In this document: in pieces, positions 50,719 through 59,568 of the stretch | How the letters are laid out: the number at the start of each line of letters is the position of its first letter | Position numbering within the stretch: position 1 is the stretch's first letter | Assembly: GCF_030719215.1 (NCBI RefSeq) | Contig: NZ_CP120983.1 | Location: 3,162,001-3,226,000, forward strand | Length of the DNA stretch: 64,000 nucleotides | Direction: 5' to 3' | From: Streptomyces sp. Alt3 | Lineage (GTDB): Bacteria > Actinomycetota > Actinomycetes > Streptomycetales > Streptomycetaceae | The notes under the pieces: generated by a model | The model's database searches: none | Told to the model about the DNA's origin: nothing | What the model saw: only the letters and a program-made list of their open reading frames with translations | Program-made: the position numbers and the translations under genes

Positions 50719-52473
50719 ATGCAGATCCACAAGTACGACACCGTCATCGTCGGCGCCGGCGGCGCCGGTATGCGCGCGGCCATCGAGTCGACCAAGCGCA
50801 GCCGCACCGCCGTGCTCACGAAGCTCTACCCCACCCGCTCCCACACGGGCGCCGCGCAGGGCGGCATGGCCGCCGCGCTGGCCAACGTGGAGGAGGACAA
50901 CTGGGAGTGGCACACCTTCGACACGATCAAGGGCGGTGACTACCTGGTCGACCAGGACGCCGCCGAGATCCTCGCGAAGGAGGCCATCGACGCCGTCCTC
51001 GACCTGGAGAAGATGGGCCTGCCGTTCGGCCGTACGCCCGAGGGCAAGATCGACCAGCGCCGTTTCGGCGGTCACTCCCGCAACCACGGTGAGGCCCCGG
51101 TCCGTCGCGCCTGCTACTCGGGCGACCGCACCGGCCACATGATCCTCCAGACGCTCTACCAGAACTGCGTCAAGGAGGGCGTGGAATTCTTCAACGAGTT
51201 CTACGTCCTGGACCAGCTGGTCGTCGAGGAGGACGGCGTCAAGAAGTCCGCCGGCGTCGTCGCCTACGAGCTGGCCACCGGCGAGATCCACGTCTTCCAG
51301 GCGAAGTCGGTCATCTACGCCTCGGGCGGCACCGGCAAGTTCTTCAAGGTGACGTCGAACGCGCACACCCTGACCGGTGACGGCCAGGCCGCCTGTTACC
51401 GCCGTGGCCTGCCCCTGGAGGACATGGAGTTCTTCCAGTTCCACCCGACGGGCATCTGGCGCATGGGCATCCTGCTGACGGAGGGCGCCCGTGGTGAGGG
51501 CGGCATCCTCCGCAACAAGGACGGCGAGCGCTTCATGGAGAAGTACGCGCCGGTCATGAAGGACCTCGCGTCCCGTGACGTCGTGTCCCGCTCCATCTAC
51601 ACGGAGATCCGCGAGGGCCGCGGCTGCGGTCCCGAGGGCGACCACGTCTACCTCGACCTCACGCACCTCCCGCCGGAGCAGCTGGACGCCAAGCTCCCGG
51701 ACATCACCGAGTTCGCGCGTACCTACCTCGGCATCGAGCCCTACACGGACCCGATCCCGATCCAGCCGACCGCGCACTACGCCATGGGCGGCATCCCGAC
51801 CAACGTCGAGGGCGAGGTGCTGGCCGACAACACCACCGTCGTCCCGGGCCTGTACGCCGCCGGCGAGGTCGCCTGTGTCTCCGTGCACGGCGCCAACCGT
51901 CTGGGCACCAACTCGCTGCTCGACATCAACGTCTTCGGACGCCGCTCGGGCATCGCCGCCGCCGAGTACTCCGCGAAGAACGACTTCGTCGAGCTTCCCG
52001 AGAACCCGGCCCGGCTCGTCCAGGAGCAGGTCGAGCGGCTGCGTAACTCCACGGGCACCGAGCGGGTCCACGCGCTCCGCACGGAGCTGCAGGAGTGCAT
52101 GGACGCCAACGTGATGGTGTTCCGCACCGAGCAGACCATCAAGACGGCGGTCGACAAGATCGCCGAGCTGCGGGCGCGCTACCTCGACGTGTCCATCCAG
52201 GACAAGGGCAAGCGGTTCAACACCGACCTGCTGGAGGCCATCGAGCTGGGCAACCTGCTCGACCTGGCCGAGGTCATGGCGACCTCCGCGCTGGCCCGCA
52301 AGGAGTCCCGCGGCGGTCACTACCGCGAGGACTACCCGAACCGCGACGACGTCAACTTCATGCGCCACACCATGGCGTACCGCGAGGTCGCGGACGACGG
52401 CACCGAGTCGATCCGGCTCGACTACAAGCCGGTCGTCACGACCCGCTACCAGCCGATGGAGCGTAAGTACTGA
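50719..52473 (+). CDS. sdhA: Succinate dehydrogenase flavoprotein subunit
   Basis: This 584-residue catalytic subunit oxidises succinate to fumarate. The FAD-binding Rossmann motif VIVGAGGAGMRAAIES opens it. SHTGAAQGGMAAAL carries the His that bonds FAD covalently, GGHSRNHGEAPVRRACYSGD and FQFHPTGIW are active-site segments, and HYAMGGIPTNVEGEVL and GANRLGTNSLLD are classical signatures. It overlaps sdhB by TGATG. Length and motifs are complete. It works with SdhB, SdhC and SdhD in the respiratory chain and TCA cycle. Confidence 0.97.
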   Translation: MQIHKYDTVIVGAGGAGMRAAIESTKRSRTAVLTKLYPTRSHTGAAQGGMAAALANVEEDNWEWHTFDTIKGGDYLVDQDAAEILAKEAIDAVLDLEKMGLPFGRTPEGKIDQRRFGGHSRNHGEAPVRRACYSGDRTGHMILQTLYQNCVKEGVEFFNEFYVLDQLVVEEDGVKKSAGVVAYELATGEIHVFQAKSVIYASGGTGKFFKVTSNAHTLTGDGQAACYRRGLPLEDMEFFQFHPTGIWRMGILLTEGARGEGGILRNKDGERFMEKYAPVMKDLASRDVVSRSIYTEIREGRGCGPEGDHVYLDLTHLPPEQLDAKLPDITEFARTYLGIEPYTDPIPIQPTAHYAMGGIPTNVEGEVLADNTTVVPGLYAAGEVACVSVHGANRLGTNSLLDINVFGRRSGIAAAEYSAKNDFVELPENPARLVQEQVERLRNSTGTERVHALRTELQECMDANVMVFRTEQTIKTAVDKIAELRARYLDVSIQDKGKRFNTDLLEAIELGNLLDLAEVMATSALARKESRGGHYREDYPNRDDVNFMRHTMAYREVADDGTESIRLDYKPVVTTRYQPMERKY

Positions 52474-53240
52474 TGGCAACCCCGACCCTGGACAAGACCG
52501 ACAAGGCCGAGGCGGGCTTCGCCGACACCCCGTACATCACGGCCACGTTCCGGATCCGCCGCTTCAACCCCGAGGTCTCCGACGAGGCCCAGTGGCAGGA
52601 CTTCCAGATCTCGATCGACCCGAAGGAGCGTGTGCTCGACGCCCTTCACAAGATCAAGTGGGAGCAGGACGGCACCCTGACGTTCCGTCGTTCCTGCGCG
52701 CACGGCATCTGCGGCTCCGACGCGATGCGGATCAACGGCAAGAACAGGCTCGCCTGCAAGACGCTGATCAAGGACATCAACCCGGAGAAGCCGATCACGG
52801 TCGAGGCCATCAAGGGCCTCACGGTCCTCAAGGACCTCGTGGTCGACATGGACCCGTTCTTCCAGGCCTACCGCGATGTCATGCCCTTCCTCGTCACCAA
52901 GGGCAACGAGCCGACGCGTGAGCGTCTGCAGTCCCCCGAGGAGCGCGAGCGCTTCGACGACACCACCAAGTGCATCCTGTGCGCCGCGTGCACGTCCTCG
53001 TGCCCGGTGTTCTGGAACGACGGCCAGTACTTCGGCCCGGCGGCCATCGTCAACGCGCACCGCTTCATCTTCGACTCGCGTGACGAGGGCGGCGAGCAGC
53101 GCCTGGAGATCCTCAACGACCGTGACGGCGTGTGGCGTTGCCGGACGACGTTCAACTGCACGGACGCCTGCCCGCGTGGCATCGAGGTCACCAAGGCGAT
53201 CCAGGAAGTGAAGCGCGCGCTGATCACCCGCCGCTTCTGA
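52473..53240 (+). CDS. sdhB: Succinate dehydrogenase iron-sulfur subunit
   Basis: This 255-residue electron-transfer subunit has the N-terminal [2Fe-2S] ferredoxin domain with RSCAHGICGSDAMRINGKN and CKTLI (about 73-102). The C-terminal domain carries CILCAACTSSCP for the [4Fe-4S] cluster and CRTTFNCTDACPRGIEV for the [3Fe-4S]/[4Fe-4S] pair. The start ATG overlaps the sdhA stop. It closes the sdhCDAB operon, followed by a multi-part hairpin. Confidence 0.97.
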   Translation: MATPTLDKTDKAEAGFADTPYITATFRIRRFNPEVSDEAQWQDFQISIDPKERVLDALHKIKWEQDGTLTFRRSCAHGICGSDAMRINGKNRLACKTLIKDINPEKPITVEAIKGLTVLKDLVVDMDPFFQAYRDVMPFLVTKGNEPTRERLQSPEERERFDDTTKCILCAACTSSCPVFWNDGQYFGPAAIVNAHRFIFDSRDEGGEQRLEILNDRDGVWRCRTTFNCTDACPRGIEVTKAIQEVKRALITRRF

Positions 53241-53251
53241 CCGAGTCGTTC

Positions 53252-53309
53252 GCACCGGGAGGCCCCGTTTCCGCGCACGGACAGTGCGGGAGGCGGGGCC
53301 TCTTGGTGC
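53252..53309 (+). terminator. Terminator of the sdh operon
   Basis: gaggccccg (53259-53267) pairs with cggggcctc (53294-53302), an outer gcacc/ggtgc pair adds to the stem, and an inner ccgc/gcgg segment extends it. It starts 12 bp after the sdhB stop. Confidence 0.7.
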
Positions 53310-53416
53310 GTCGGGCGGTCCGGGACGGTACGGTCGTGCGGAGCCGGTGACCGGCTCACCTCTCCCGGAGCAGCACAGCGCGGGAGCAGATGGCTTGAGG
53401 GAGAACGGGGAACGCT

Positions 53417-54004
53417 GTGAGCGATCCGAATCCGTACGCGGACGACTCATACAAGTGGGGCCCGCCCCAGCCGCCGGGCAACCCGCCCACGATGCCGGAC
53501 GGCCAGGGCTACGGCTATCCGGCGGCGGGCGCCGCTCCTGCGTACGGCTACCCGCAGCCGCTGCCCGACTCCGCGGCACAGCCCGGGCCCGGGTACGGCT
53601 ACCCCGCGGGCCAGCCGACGGAGCCCGGCTTCAACCTGCCCGCGCAGCAGGGCGGTGGCGGCGTCCCGATGCTGTCCCTGGGTGACATCACGGTGATGAA
53701 CGACGGCATCGTGACCCCGTCCGGCACCCTGCCGCTCAAGGGAGCGGTGTGGACGGCGACCGACATGTCGCGCACGGAGGAGAAGATCCCGACCGTGGGC
53801 ATCGTCCTCGCGATCATCTTCGCCCTGTTCTGCCTCATCGGTCTGCTGTTCCTCCTGATGAAGGAGAAGCGCACGACGGGCTTCGTGCAGATCACGGTGA
53901 CCAGCGGTGGCCGCCACCACCAGACGATGATCCCCGCGACGGGCCCGGAGACCTTCCAGTGGGTCATGTCGCAGGTGAACACCGCGCGTTCGATGAGCGC
54001 CTGA
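53417..54004 (+). CDS. Single-pass membrane protein with Gly/Tyr/Pro-rich N-terminus
   Basis: This 195-residue protein has 85 disordered residues with repeats of YGYP (GYGYPAAG, YGYPQPLP, YGYPAGQP). A short ordered segment follows (LGDITVMNDGIVTPSGTLPLKGAVW), then one membrane helix (IVLAIIFALFCLIGLLFLLM, about 128-147) and a beta-strand-rich tail (TGFVQITVTSGGRHHQTMI). This architecture is common in Streptomyces but unassigned. GTG at 53417 has GGGGAA upstream. It stands between sdhB and the TetR gene. Confidence 0.8.
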   Translation: MSDPNPYADDSYKWGPPQPPGNPPTMPDGQGYGYPAAGAAPAYGYPQPLPDSAAQPGPGYGYPAGQPTEPGFNLPAQQGGGGVPMLSLGDITVMNDGIVTPSGTLPLKGAVWTATDMSRTEEKIPTVGIVLAIIFALFCLIGLLFLLMKEKRTTGFVQITVTSGGRHHQTMIPATGPETFQWVMSQVNTARSMSA

Positions 54005-54118
54005 GCACACGCCCCGGCTCCTCCCCCGCGCCCACGGCGCTCCGGTCCGCCGCCGGAGCGCTGCACCGGACCGGGCGCCCGGGGCAGGCCGGACCGTCGC
54101 CCGGTTAGCCTTGGGACC

Positions 54119-54892
54119 GTGGTGGAGCAAGAGAAGAACGTGGCGGACGCGGACGGTGCGAAGCAGGCCTCGGTCGGCGGGGCGGCCGGGAAGTCCAAGG
54201 CGCCGAAGAGCGAGCAGACCCGCACCCTGATCCTGGAGACGGCGCTGCGGCTCTTCGAGGAGCGCGGCTACGACCGGACGACGATGCGGGCCATCGCCAA
54301 GGAGGCGGGTGTCTCCGTCGGGAACGCGTACTACTACTTCTCTTCGAAGGAACACCTGGTCCAGGGTTTCTACGACCGGCTCGCCGCCGAGCACGAGGCG
54401 GCGGTGCGGCCCGTACTGGCCGGGGACAGGGACCTCGCCGTACGCATCCGGGGGGTGCTGCTCAGCTGGCTGGACGTCGCCGGGCAGTACCACCGCTTCG
54501 CCGCGCAGTTCTTCAAGAACGCGGCGGACCCGGACAGTCCGCTCTCCCCGTTCTCCGAGGATTCCGCCGCGGCCCGCGAGGCGGTCATCTCCGTGCACGA
54601 ACGCTGCCTGTCGGGTTCCTCGGCCAAGGCGGACCCGGAACTGGCCCGGTTGCTGCCGCAGTTGATGTGGCTGATGCAGATGGGCCTGGTGCTGTTCTGG
54701 GTCTACGACAGGTCCGAGGGCACTGAGCGCAGCCGCCGGCTCGTCGAGCGCACCGCGCCGATCGCCGCGCGGGCGATCGCTCTCTCCCGGTTCCGGGTGC
54801 TGCGACCGCTCGTGCGGGAGATCCACGACGTGCTGGTGGAGTTCATGCCCGGGGCGCCCCCGCAGGGCGCGCGGGACGTCAGATCCAGCTGA
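54119..54892 (+). CDS. TetR family transcriptional regulator
   Basis: This 257-residue regulator has an N-terminal charged leader (1-32), then the TetR DNA-binding domain: TRTLILETALRLFEERGY, TTMRAIAKEAGVSVGNAYYYF with the recognition helix, and SSKEHLVQGFYDRL. The helical ligand domain ends in GAPPQGARDVRSS. GTG at 54119 is at the beginning of the coding bias. Its last 14 bases overlap the end of the convergent binding-protein gene. Its target is unknown; no clear dyad was found at its own promoter. Confidence 0.9.
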   Translation: MVEQEKNVADADGAKQASVGGAAGKSKAPKSEQTRTLILETALRLFEERGYDRTTMRAIAKEAGVSVGNAYYYFSSKEHLVQGFYDRLAAEHEAAVRPVLAGDRDLAVRIRGVLLSWLDVAGQYHRFAAQFFKNAADPDSPLSPFSEDSAAAREAVISVHERCLSGSSAKADPELARLLPQLMWLMQMGLVLFWVYDRSEGTERSRRLVERTAPIAARAIALSRFRVLRPLVREIHDVLVEFMPGAPPQGARDVRSS

Positions 54893-56432
54893 GTTCCCAC
54901 AGCCGCCAGAGCCCCGTGCCGTCGGAGAGGTACTGGGATCCGGACACGGACTGCTTGCTGACGACGTAGTCCTTCTTCTGCCACAGCGGGATCAGCGGGA
55001 CGTCCTTGCCGACCAGTTCCTGCAGCTCCTTGAAGTCGGCCGAGGTCCGGCCGCGGTCGCTGTACTGCTGGGTGGCGGTGATCAGCGCGTCCATCTTCGT
55101 GCTGGTGTAGCCGTTGTGGAGGGAGCTGTCGCGGCCGACCAGCGGCTGGCTGAAGGTGTCGGGGTCCGGGAAGTCGGGGAGCCAGCCCAGGGTGTACGCG
55201 TCGTACTTGCCGGCCGCGTAGCCCTTCTGGAACGCCTGCCACTCCACGGCCTCCTCCGTGACCTTGAACAGCCCGTCCTTCTCCAGCTGGCGGACCAGCT
55301 CGGTGGACTCCTCCTTGTTGGCGTCGTCGTCGCGGTGGGCGAAGGTGATGTGCAGCGGGAGGCTGACCCCCGCCTCCTGCATCAGCGCCCTGGCCCGCTC
55401 CGGGTCCGACTGCGGGTAGGAGTCGAAGAAGGGGGTGCTGTGCCCGATGTACCCCTGCGGGATCAGCGAGTAGAGCGGCTCGACGGTGTTGCGGTAGACC
55501 TTGGTGACCAGCGGCCCGCGGTCGATGAGCCAGGCGATGGCCTGCCGGATCCTCTTGTCCGCCAGCGGCGACCCGTCACGGACGTTGAAGACGAGGTTGC
55601 GGATCTCCGCGCTGTCCGCCTCGGTGACGCGCTGCTCACTGGCGCCCGGGTCGAGCTCGGCGAGCTTCTCGGCAGGGAGCTGACGGTGCGTGACGTCCAC
55701 GTCGCCGGCCGTCCAGGCGGCCTGGAGCGCCTCGGAACCGTCGAAGTAGCGGATGTCGACCGGGCCGCCCGTCTTCTTCAGCGCGCCCTCGTACGCCGGG
55801 TTGGGCACCAGCTCGGCGAGCACGCCGGGCTCGTACGACTTCAGCGTGTACGGGCCCGAACCGTCGACCTGGTTGTCCGTGCGGAGCTTGTCCTTCGGGT
55901 ACTTGGTGGGGTCGACGATGGACCCGGCGCCCGTGGCCAGCTTCTGGGGGAACGTCGCGTCACGGGACGAGAGGTTGAACGTGATCGTTCGCCCCTCGGA
56001 CACGATGGTGTCGAGGCCGGGGAACAGCACCGACGGGCCGACGTCCGCCTTGATCTTCAGCATCCGCTCGAAGGAGTACTTCACGTCCGCGGCCGTGATC
56101 TTGCGGCCGTCGGAGAACGTCAGGTCGTCCCGCAGCTTGCACTGGTACGTCTGGAGCTTCTGGCCGATGAACCCGCAGCTCTCGGCGGCGTCCGGCTCCG
56201 GCACGACAGCACCGGACTTGAACGTCATCAGGGACTGGTAGAGGTTGCTGTAGATGGCCCAGGAGCCCGCGTCGTAGGCGCCGGCGGGGTCGAGCGAGGT
56301 GACCTCGTCGGACGTACCGACCGTGATCGGTGACTGGTCGGCGTCGTCCGAGGGAAGCAACTGCCAGGCGCCGACGCCTGCGATGACCAATACCGCCAGA
56401 ATCGCGAGAATCCGTAGACGGATGAACCGCAT
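54879..56432 (-). CDS. Peptide-type (SBP family 5) ABC substrate-binding protein, membrane-anchored
   Basis: This 517-residue protein has an N-terminal hydrophobic helix (LRILAILAVLVIAGVGAWQLL) with no lipobox Cys and no clear cleavage site, so it may be a membrane-anchored extracytoplasmic protein. The SBP_bac_5 domain follows: GTSDEVTSLDPAGAYD, DLTFSDGRKITAADVKYSFERML, VDGSGPYTLKSYEPG, and DKRIRQAIAWLIDR. It would bind oligopeptides or similar ligands. No permease or ATPase genes are adjacent, so it is an orphan. It ends within the last codons of the convergent TetR gene. Confidence 0.9.
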   Translation of the reverse strand: MRFIRLRILAILAVLVIAGVGAWQLLPSDDADQSPITVGTSDEVTSLDPAGAYDAGSWAIYSNLYQSLMTFKSGAVVPEPDAAESCGFIGQKLQTYQCKLRDDLTFSDGRKITAADVKYSFERMLKIKADVGPSVLFPGLDTIVSEGRTITFNLSSRDATFPQKLATGAGSIVDPTKYPKDKLRTDNQVDGSGPYTLKSYEPGVLAELVPNPAYEGALKKTGGPVDIRYFDGSEALQAAWTAGDVDVTHRQLPAEKLAELDPGASEQRVTEADSAEIRNLVFNVRDGSPLADKRIRQAIAWLIDRGPLVTKVYRNTVEPLYSLIPQGYIGHSTPFFDSYPQSDPERARALMQEAGVSLPLHITFAHRDDDANKEESTELVRQLEKDGLFKVTEEAVEWQAFQKGYAAGKYDAYTLGWLPDFPDPDTFSQPLVGRDSSLHNGYTSTKMDALITATQQYSDRGRTSADFKELQELVGKDVPLIPLWQKKDYVVSKQSVSGSQYLSDGTGLWRLWELSWI

Positions 56433-56564
56433 GTGCCGTGCTCCCTTGCCAACCCACCCCGGCCGCGTGCACAGAGAGGCACATCATCGCCGCATGTTCG
56501 GAACCACCCAATCACACGATATTCACATATGGAAGGCCACCCCTGTGTTTCACAGGTTTCGAGG

Positions 56565-57887
56565 TCAGGCGTGCGGGGAAGCGAGCTCCACCACCGTGAT
56601 GTCCGAGGGGGCACCGACACGCACGGGCGGCCCCCAGGCGCCCGCGCCTCGCGACACGTACAGCTGGGTGTCGCCGTAGCGTTCGAGCCCGGCGACCGTG
56701 GGATTGGCGAGCTCGGCCAGCAGGTTCCCGGGCCAGAGCTGGCCTCCGTGGGTGTGGCCGGAGAGCTGGAGACCGACGCCGTACTCCACTGCGTCGTCGA
56801 TGACGACGGGCTGGTGCGCGAGCAGGACGGAGGCACGACTGCGGTCGCGGTCGCCGAGCGCGCGGGCGAAGTCGGGCCCCTGCCCCTCGCTCTCGCCCGC
56901 GACGTCGTTGACCCCGGCGAGATCGAAGCCGGCGATCTCGACGCGGGCGTTCTCCAGCGGGTGCAGGCCCAGTTCGCGTACGTGGTCGACCCACTGGGCC
57001 GCGCCGGAGAAGTACTCGTGGTTGCCGGTGACGAAATAGCTGCCGTGCCGGGCCTCGAGATCGGCGAGCGGCTCGGCCGCGCTGCCCAGGTCGGCGACGG
57101 AACCGTCGACGAGGTCCCCGACGACGGCCACCAGGTCGGATCCGGTGGCGTTGATCGTGTCGACGATGCGCCGGGTGTGTGCGCGGCCCAGGATCGGACC
57201 GAGGTGGATGTCGCTGACCACGGCGATACGGAAGCGGTGGGCCCCCCGCGGAAGTCCGGCGAGCGGGACGGTGACCCGCTTGACGCGGGGGCCGCGCAGC
57301 ACCCCGTAGGTGCCGTGACCGACCGTTCCCAGCCCGGCGAGGGCGGCCGCTCCTCCGACCGCGCGGGCGACGAACAGCCTCCGCGAGGGGTCGGCGACGG
57401 CCGGGGCGGGGGCCTCGGGGGGTGCGGTTCGGGTGCTGTCCGCCCCGGGGGCGGTGTCCAGGCCGGGGTCTCCGCCGTGTCCGGAGGATGGGGTGGAGAC
57501 CTGCGCCGCGTGCACCTCGGCCGGCCGGTCCGCGCGCTCGGGAGCCGTCGCGTCGGCCGCCCCGGCCCGGCGCGCGAGCATCCGGCGCAGCAGGGGGCGG
57601 ACGATCTCTCCCACCAGCAGAGCCAGCGTCAGGTAGAGCAGGGCCGCCAGCCAGATGTAACCCGGCCAGGCCAGCACCTGCTGCAGCCGGAAGGGGAAGC
57701 CCGCTCTGCTGGAGACGAGGGCCCCGACGGACAGCAGTGGCAGCACGAAGGCGGCGACGGTGCCCGCGCGGCGGGCGACGGTGCCCTTCCGCGTCGTGTC
57801 ACCGATCAGCCGGCGCCACACGTACCGGTGCACGGCCGCGAGCAGCGCGACAACCGCGACCGCCACGAGTACGAAGACCACAAACAC
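56565..57887 (-). CDS. Membrane metallophosphoesterase
   Basis: This 440-residue protein has about four hydrophobic segments (1-20, 40-60, 72-95 and one preceded by a twin-Arg-like RRLFVARAVGG near 170), then an extracytoplasmic-type metallophosphoesterase domain. The metal motifs are all visible: VVSDIHLGPI, VVGDLVDG, TGNHEYFSG, LAHQPVV and LSGHTHGGQLWPG. Related proteins (YkuE/UDP-2,3-diacylglucosamine hydrolase-like) dephosphorylate lipid or nucleotide phosphates; the substrate here is unknown. It stands upstream of the binding-protein gene on the same strand, 132 bp apart. Confidence 0.92.
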   Translation of the reverse strand: MFVVFVLVAVAVVALLAAVHRYVWRRLIGDTTRKGTVARRAGTVAAFVLPLLSVGALVSSRAGFPFRLQQVLAWPGYIWLAALLYLTLALLVGEIVRPLLRRMLARRAGAADATAPERADRPAEVHAAQVSTPSSGHGGDPGLDTAPGADSTRTAPPEAPAPAVADPSRRLFVARAVGGAAALAGLGTVGHGTYGVLRGPRVKRVTVPLAGLPRGAHRFRIAVVSDIHLGPILGRAHTRRIVDTINATGSDLVAVVGDLVDGSVADLGSAAEPLADLEARHGSYFVTGNHEYFSGAAQWVDHVRELGLHPLENARVEIAGFDLAGVNDVAGESEGQGPDFARALGDRDRSRASVLLAHQPVVIDDAVEYGVGLQLSGHTHGGQLWPGNLLAELANPTVAGLERYGDTQLYVSRGAGAWGPPVRVGAPSDITVVELASPHA

Positions 57888-57941
57888 GTACGCTCCCCCG
57901 CTGAAACGATCCTGTCCGGACGGCGCCCCACGCCCCGCCCG

Positions 57942-58187
57942 TCATCTGCCTTCGCGACGCAAAGCCCTGACACCACGGAACCCGATGACCCCTACAGCCG
58001 TCCCCAGAAGAAACGAGGTGATGGCGAGCAGGAGATGGACCCAGAAGTACGCAGTCGGGTCTCCCGCGTCGTCGAACGCGAGCCCGCTGCCGTCCTTCCA
58101 GAGATTTTTCACAAAGGTGACCCAGATGACCCAGCTCCACGCTCCGAAGACGAGCAGGAACCAGGAAACGGGGCGGCTGAGCTTCAT
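57942..58187 (-). CDS. SCO4848-type small membrane protein
   Basis: This 81-residue protein has two hydrophobic segments (VSWFLLVFGAWSWVIWVTFV at 7-26 and YFWVHLLLAITSFLLGTAVGVIGF at 47-70) around a short loop and a basic C-terminal tail. It resembles the small SCO4848 family found next to the D,D-carboxypeptidase in Streptomyces. ATG at 58187 was chosen. It is 54 bp from the metallophosphoesterase gene and divergent from the carboxypeptidase gene. Function unknown. Confidence 0.85.
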   Translation of the reverse strand: MKLSRPVSWFLLVFGAWSWVIWVTFVKNLWKDGSGLAFDDAGDPTAYFWVHLLLAITSFLLGTAVGVIGFRGVRALRREGR

Positions 58188-58308
58188 GGAATCAGTATCG
58201 CCGCCCCACTCCGGCGGGATCGCCCGGGGTGGGCTGTCCCAGCGGTATGCACGGCGGGTCAGGCCATCCGGGTCCCCGCCCTCCGCAACGCCCTGTACGT
58301 TTCCGACC

Positions 58309-59568
58309 GTGCCTGCTCTGAAAAAGACCGTCGTGACGGTCATCTCTGCCGCGTTGCTGTCCCTATGTGTCGTCAGTCCCGCGGGGGCGGCCGACAAGGA
58401 CAAGACCGAGGAAAAACAGCCGAAGCCGACCGGTCCGATGTCGACCGTGGGAGGTGCCCGGCTCGGCCAGGTGGGAACCCAGGTCGATCTGGGGCCGGGC
58501 GCCCCGGTGCTTCCCAAGGATCTGAGCGCGCGGTCCTGGATCGTCGCCGACGCGGAGGACGGGCAGGTGCTCGCGTCGCACAACGCGCACTGGCGGCTGC
58601 CGCCCGCCTCCACCCTGAAGATGCTCTTCGCCGACACGGTCCTGCCCGCGCTGCAGCCGAAGACGCTGACCCACCTGGTGACCGAGGACGAGCTCTCCGG
58701 CGTGGGCGAGGGAAGCAGCCTGGTGGGCGTCAAGGAGGACCACGAGTACACGGTCCACGACCTGTGGCTCGGGGTGTTCCTCCGCTCCGGCAACGACGCG
58801 GTGCACGTGCTGTCCGAGATGTACGGCGGCGTGCCCGCGACGGTCGCCGCGATGCAGCGTCACGCCGAGGAGCTCCAGGCCCTGGACACCACGGTCGTCT
58901 CGCCCGACGGTTACGACGCCCCGCGCCAGGTCTCCAGCGCCTACGACCTCACCCTGTTCGCCCGGAGCGGGATGCAGAAGGCGGACTTCCGCGAGTACGC
59001 CGCGACGGCGACCGCCGAGTTCCCCGGTGAGGTGAAGAAGGGCAAGCGGAAGAGCTTCGAGATCCAGAACACCAACCGGCTGATCACCGGGGACATCGGG
59101 GTGGAGCCGTACAAGGGCATCGCGGGCGTCAAGAACGGTTACACCACCCACGCGGGCAACACCTTCACGGGGATCGCCGAACGCGACGGGCGGGTCCTTC
59201 TGGTGACGGTCATGAACCCCTCGGCGGAGGAGAGCCACGCCGTCTACAAGGAGGCGGCCGGCCTCCTGGACTGGGGCTTCGCGGCGAGCGGCAAGGTGAC
59301 CCCGGTCGGTGAGCTGGTGCCACCGAAGTCAGCCGTCGTGTCGAAGGGCTCCGAACCCGCGACGGGCAAGGGCAAGGAGGGGACGGAAGGCCTGGAGGGG
59401 AAGGAGCAGGCCGCCGCCACGACCCACGCGGCCGCTGCGGGCTCCAGCGGGGTCTGGACCGCGCTGTCGGTCGTCGGCGGGGTGCTGGTCGCCCTGGCCG
59501 CCGGGGCGTGGCTGGTCAACCGGCGCTGGCCGCTGCCCGACCTGGTGCGTCGCCTCCCCCGCCGCTGA
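58309..59568 (+). CDS. D-alanyl-D-alanine carboxypeptidase (serine, type PBP)
   Basis: This 419-residue exported enzyme trims the terminal D-Ala from peptidoglycan stem peptides. The signal peptide (KKTVVTVISAALLSLCVVSPAGA) is cleaved near 27. Active-site motifs are STLK (Ser101-Lys104), SGN (160-162) and KNG (275-277; KTG in most relatives). A Gly/Lys/Glu-rich linker leads to a C-terminal membrane anchor (GVWTALSVVGGVLVALAAGAWLV). GTG at 58309 is used. Its last 53 bases overlap the end of the convergent BrkB gene. Confidence 0.94.
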   Translation: MPALKKTVVTVISAALLSLCVVSPAGAADKDKTEEKQPKPTGPMSTVGGARLGQVGTQVDLGPGAPVLPKDLSARSWIVADAEDGQVLASHNAHWRLPPASTLKMLFADTVLPALQPKTLTHLVTEDELSGVGEGSSLVGVKEDHEYTVHDLWLGVFLRSGNDAVHVLSEMYGGVPATVAAMQRHAEELQALDTTVVSPDGYDAPRQVSSAYDLTLFARSGMQKADFREYAATATAEFPGEVKKGKRKSFEIQNTNRLITGDIGVEPYKGIAGVKNGYTTHAGNTFTGIAERDGRVLLVTVMNPSAEESHAVYKEAAGLLDWGFAASGKVTPVGELVPPKSAVVSKGSEPATGKGKEGTEGLEGKEQAAATTHAAAAGSSGVWTALSVVGGVLVALAAGAWLVNRRWPLPDLVRRLPRR

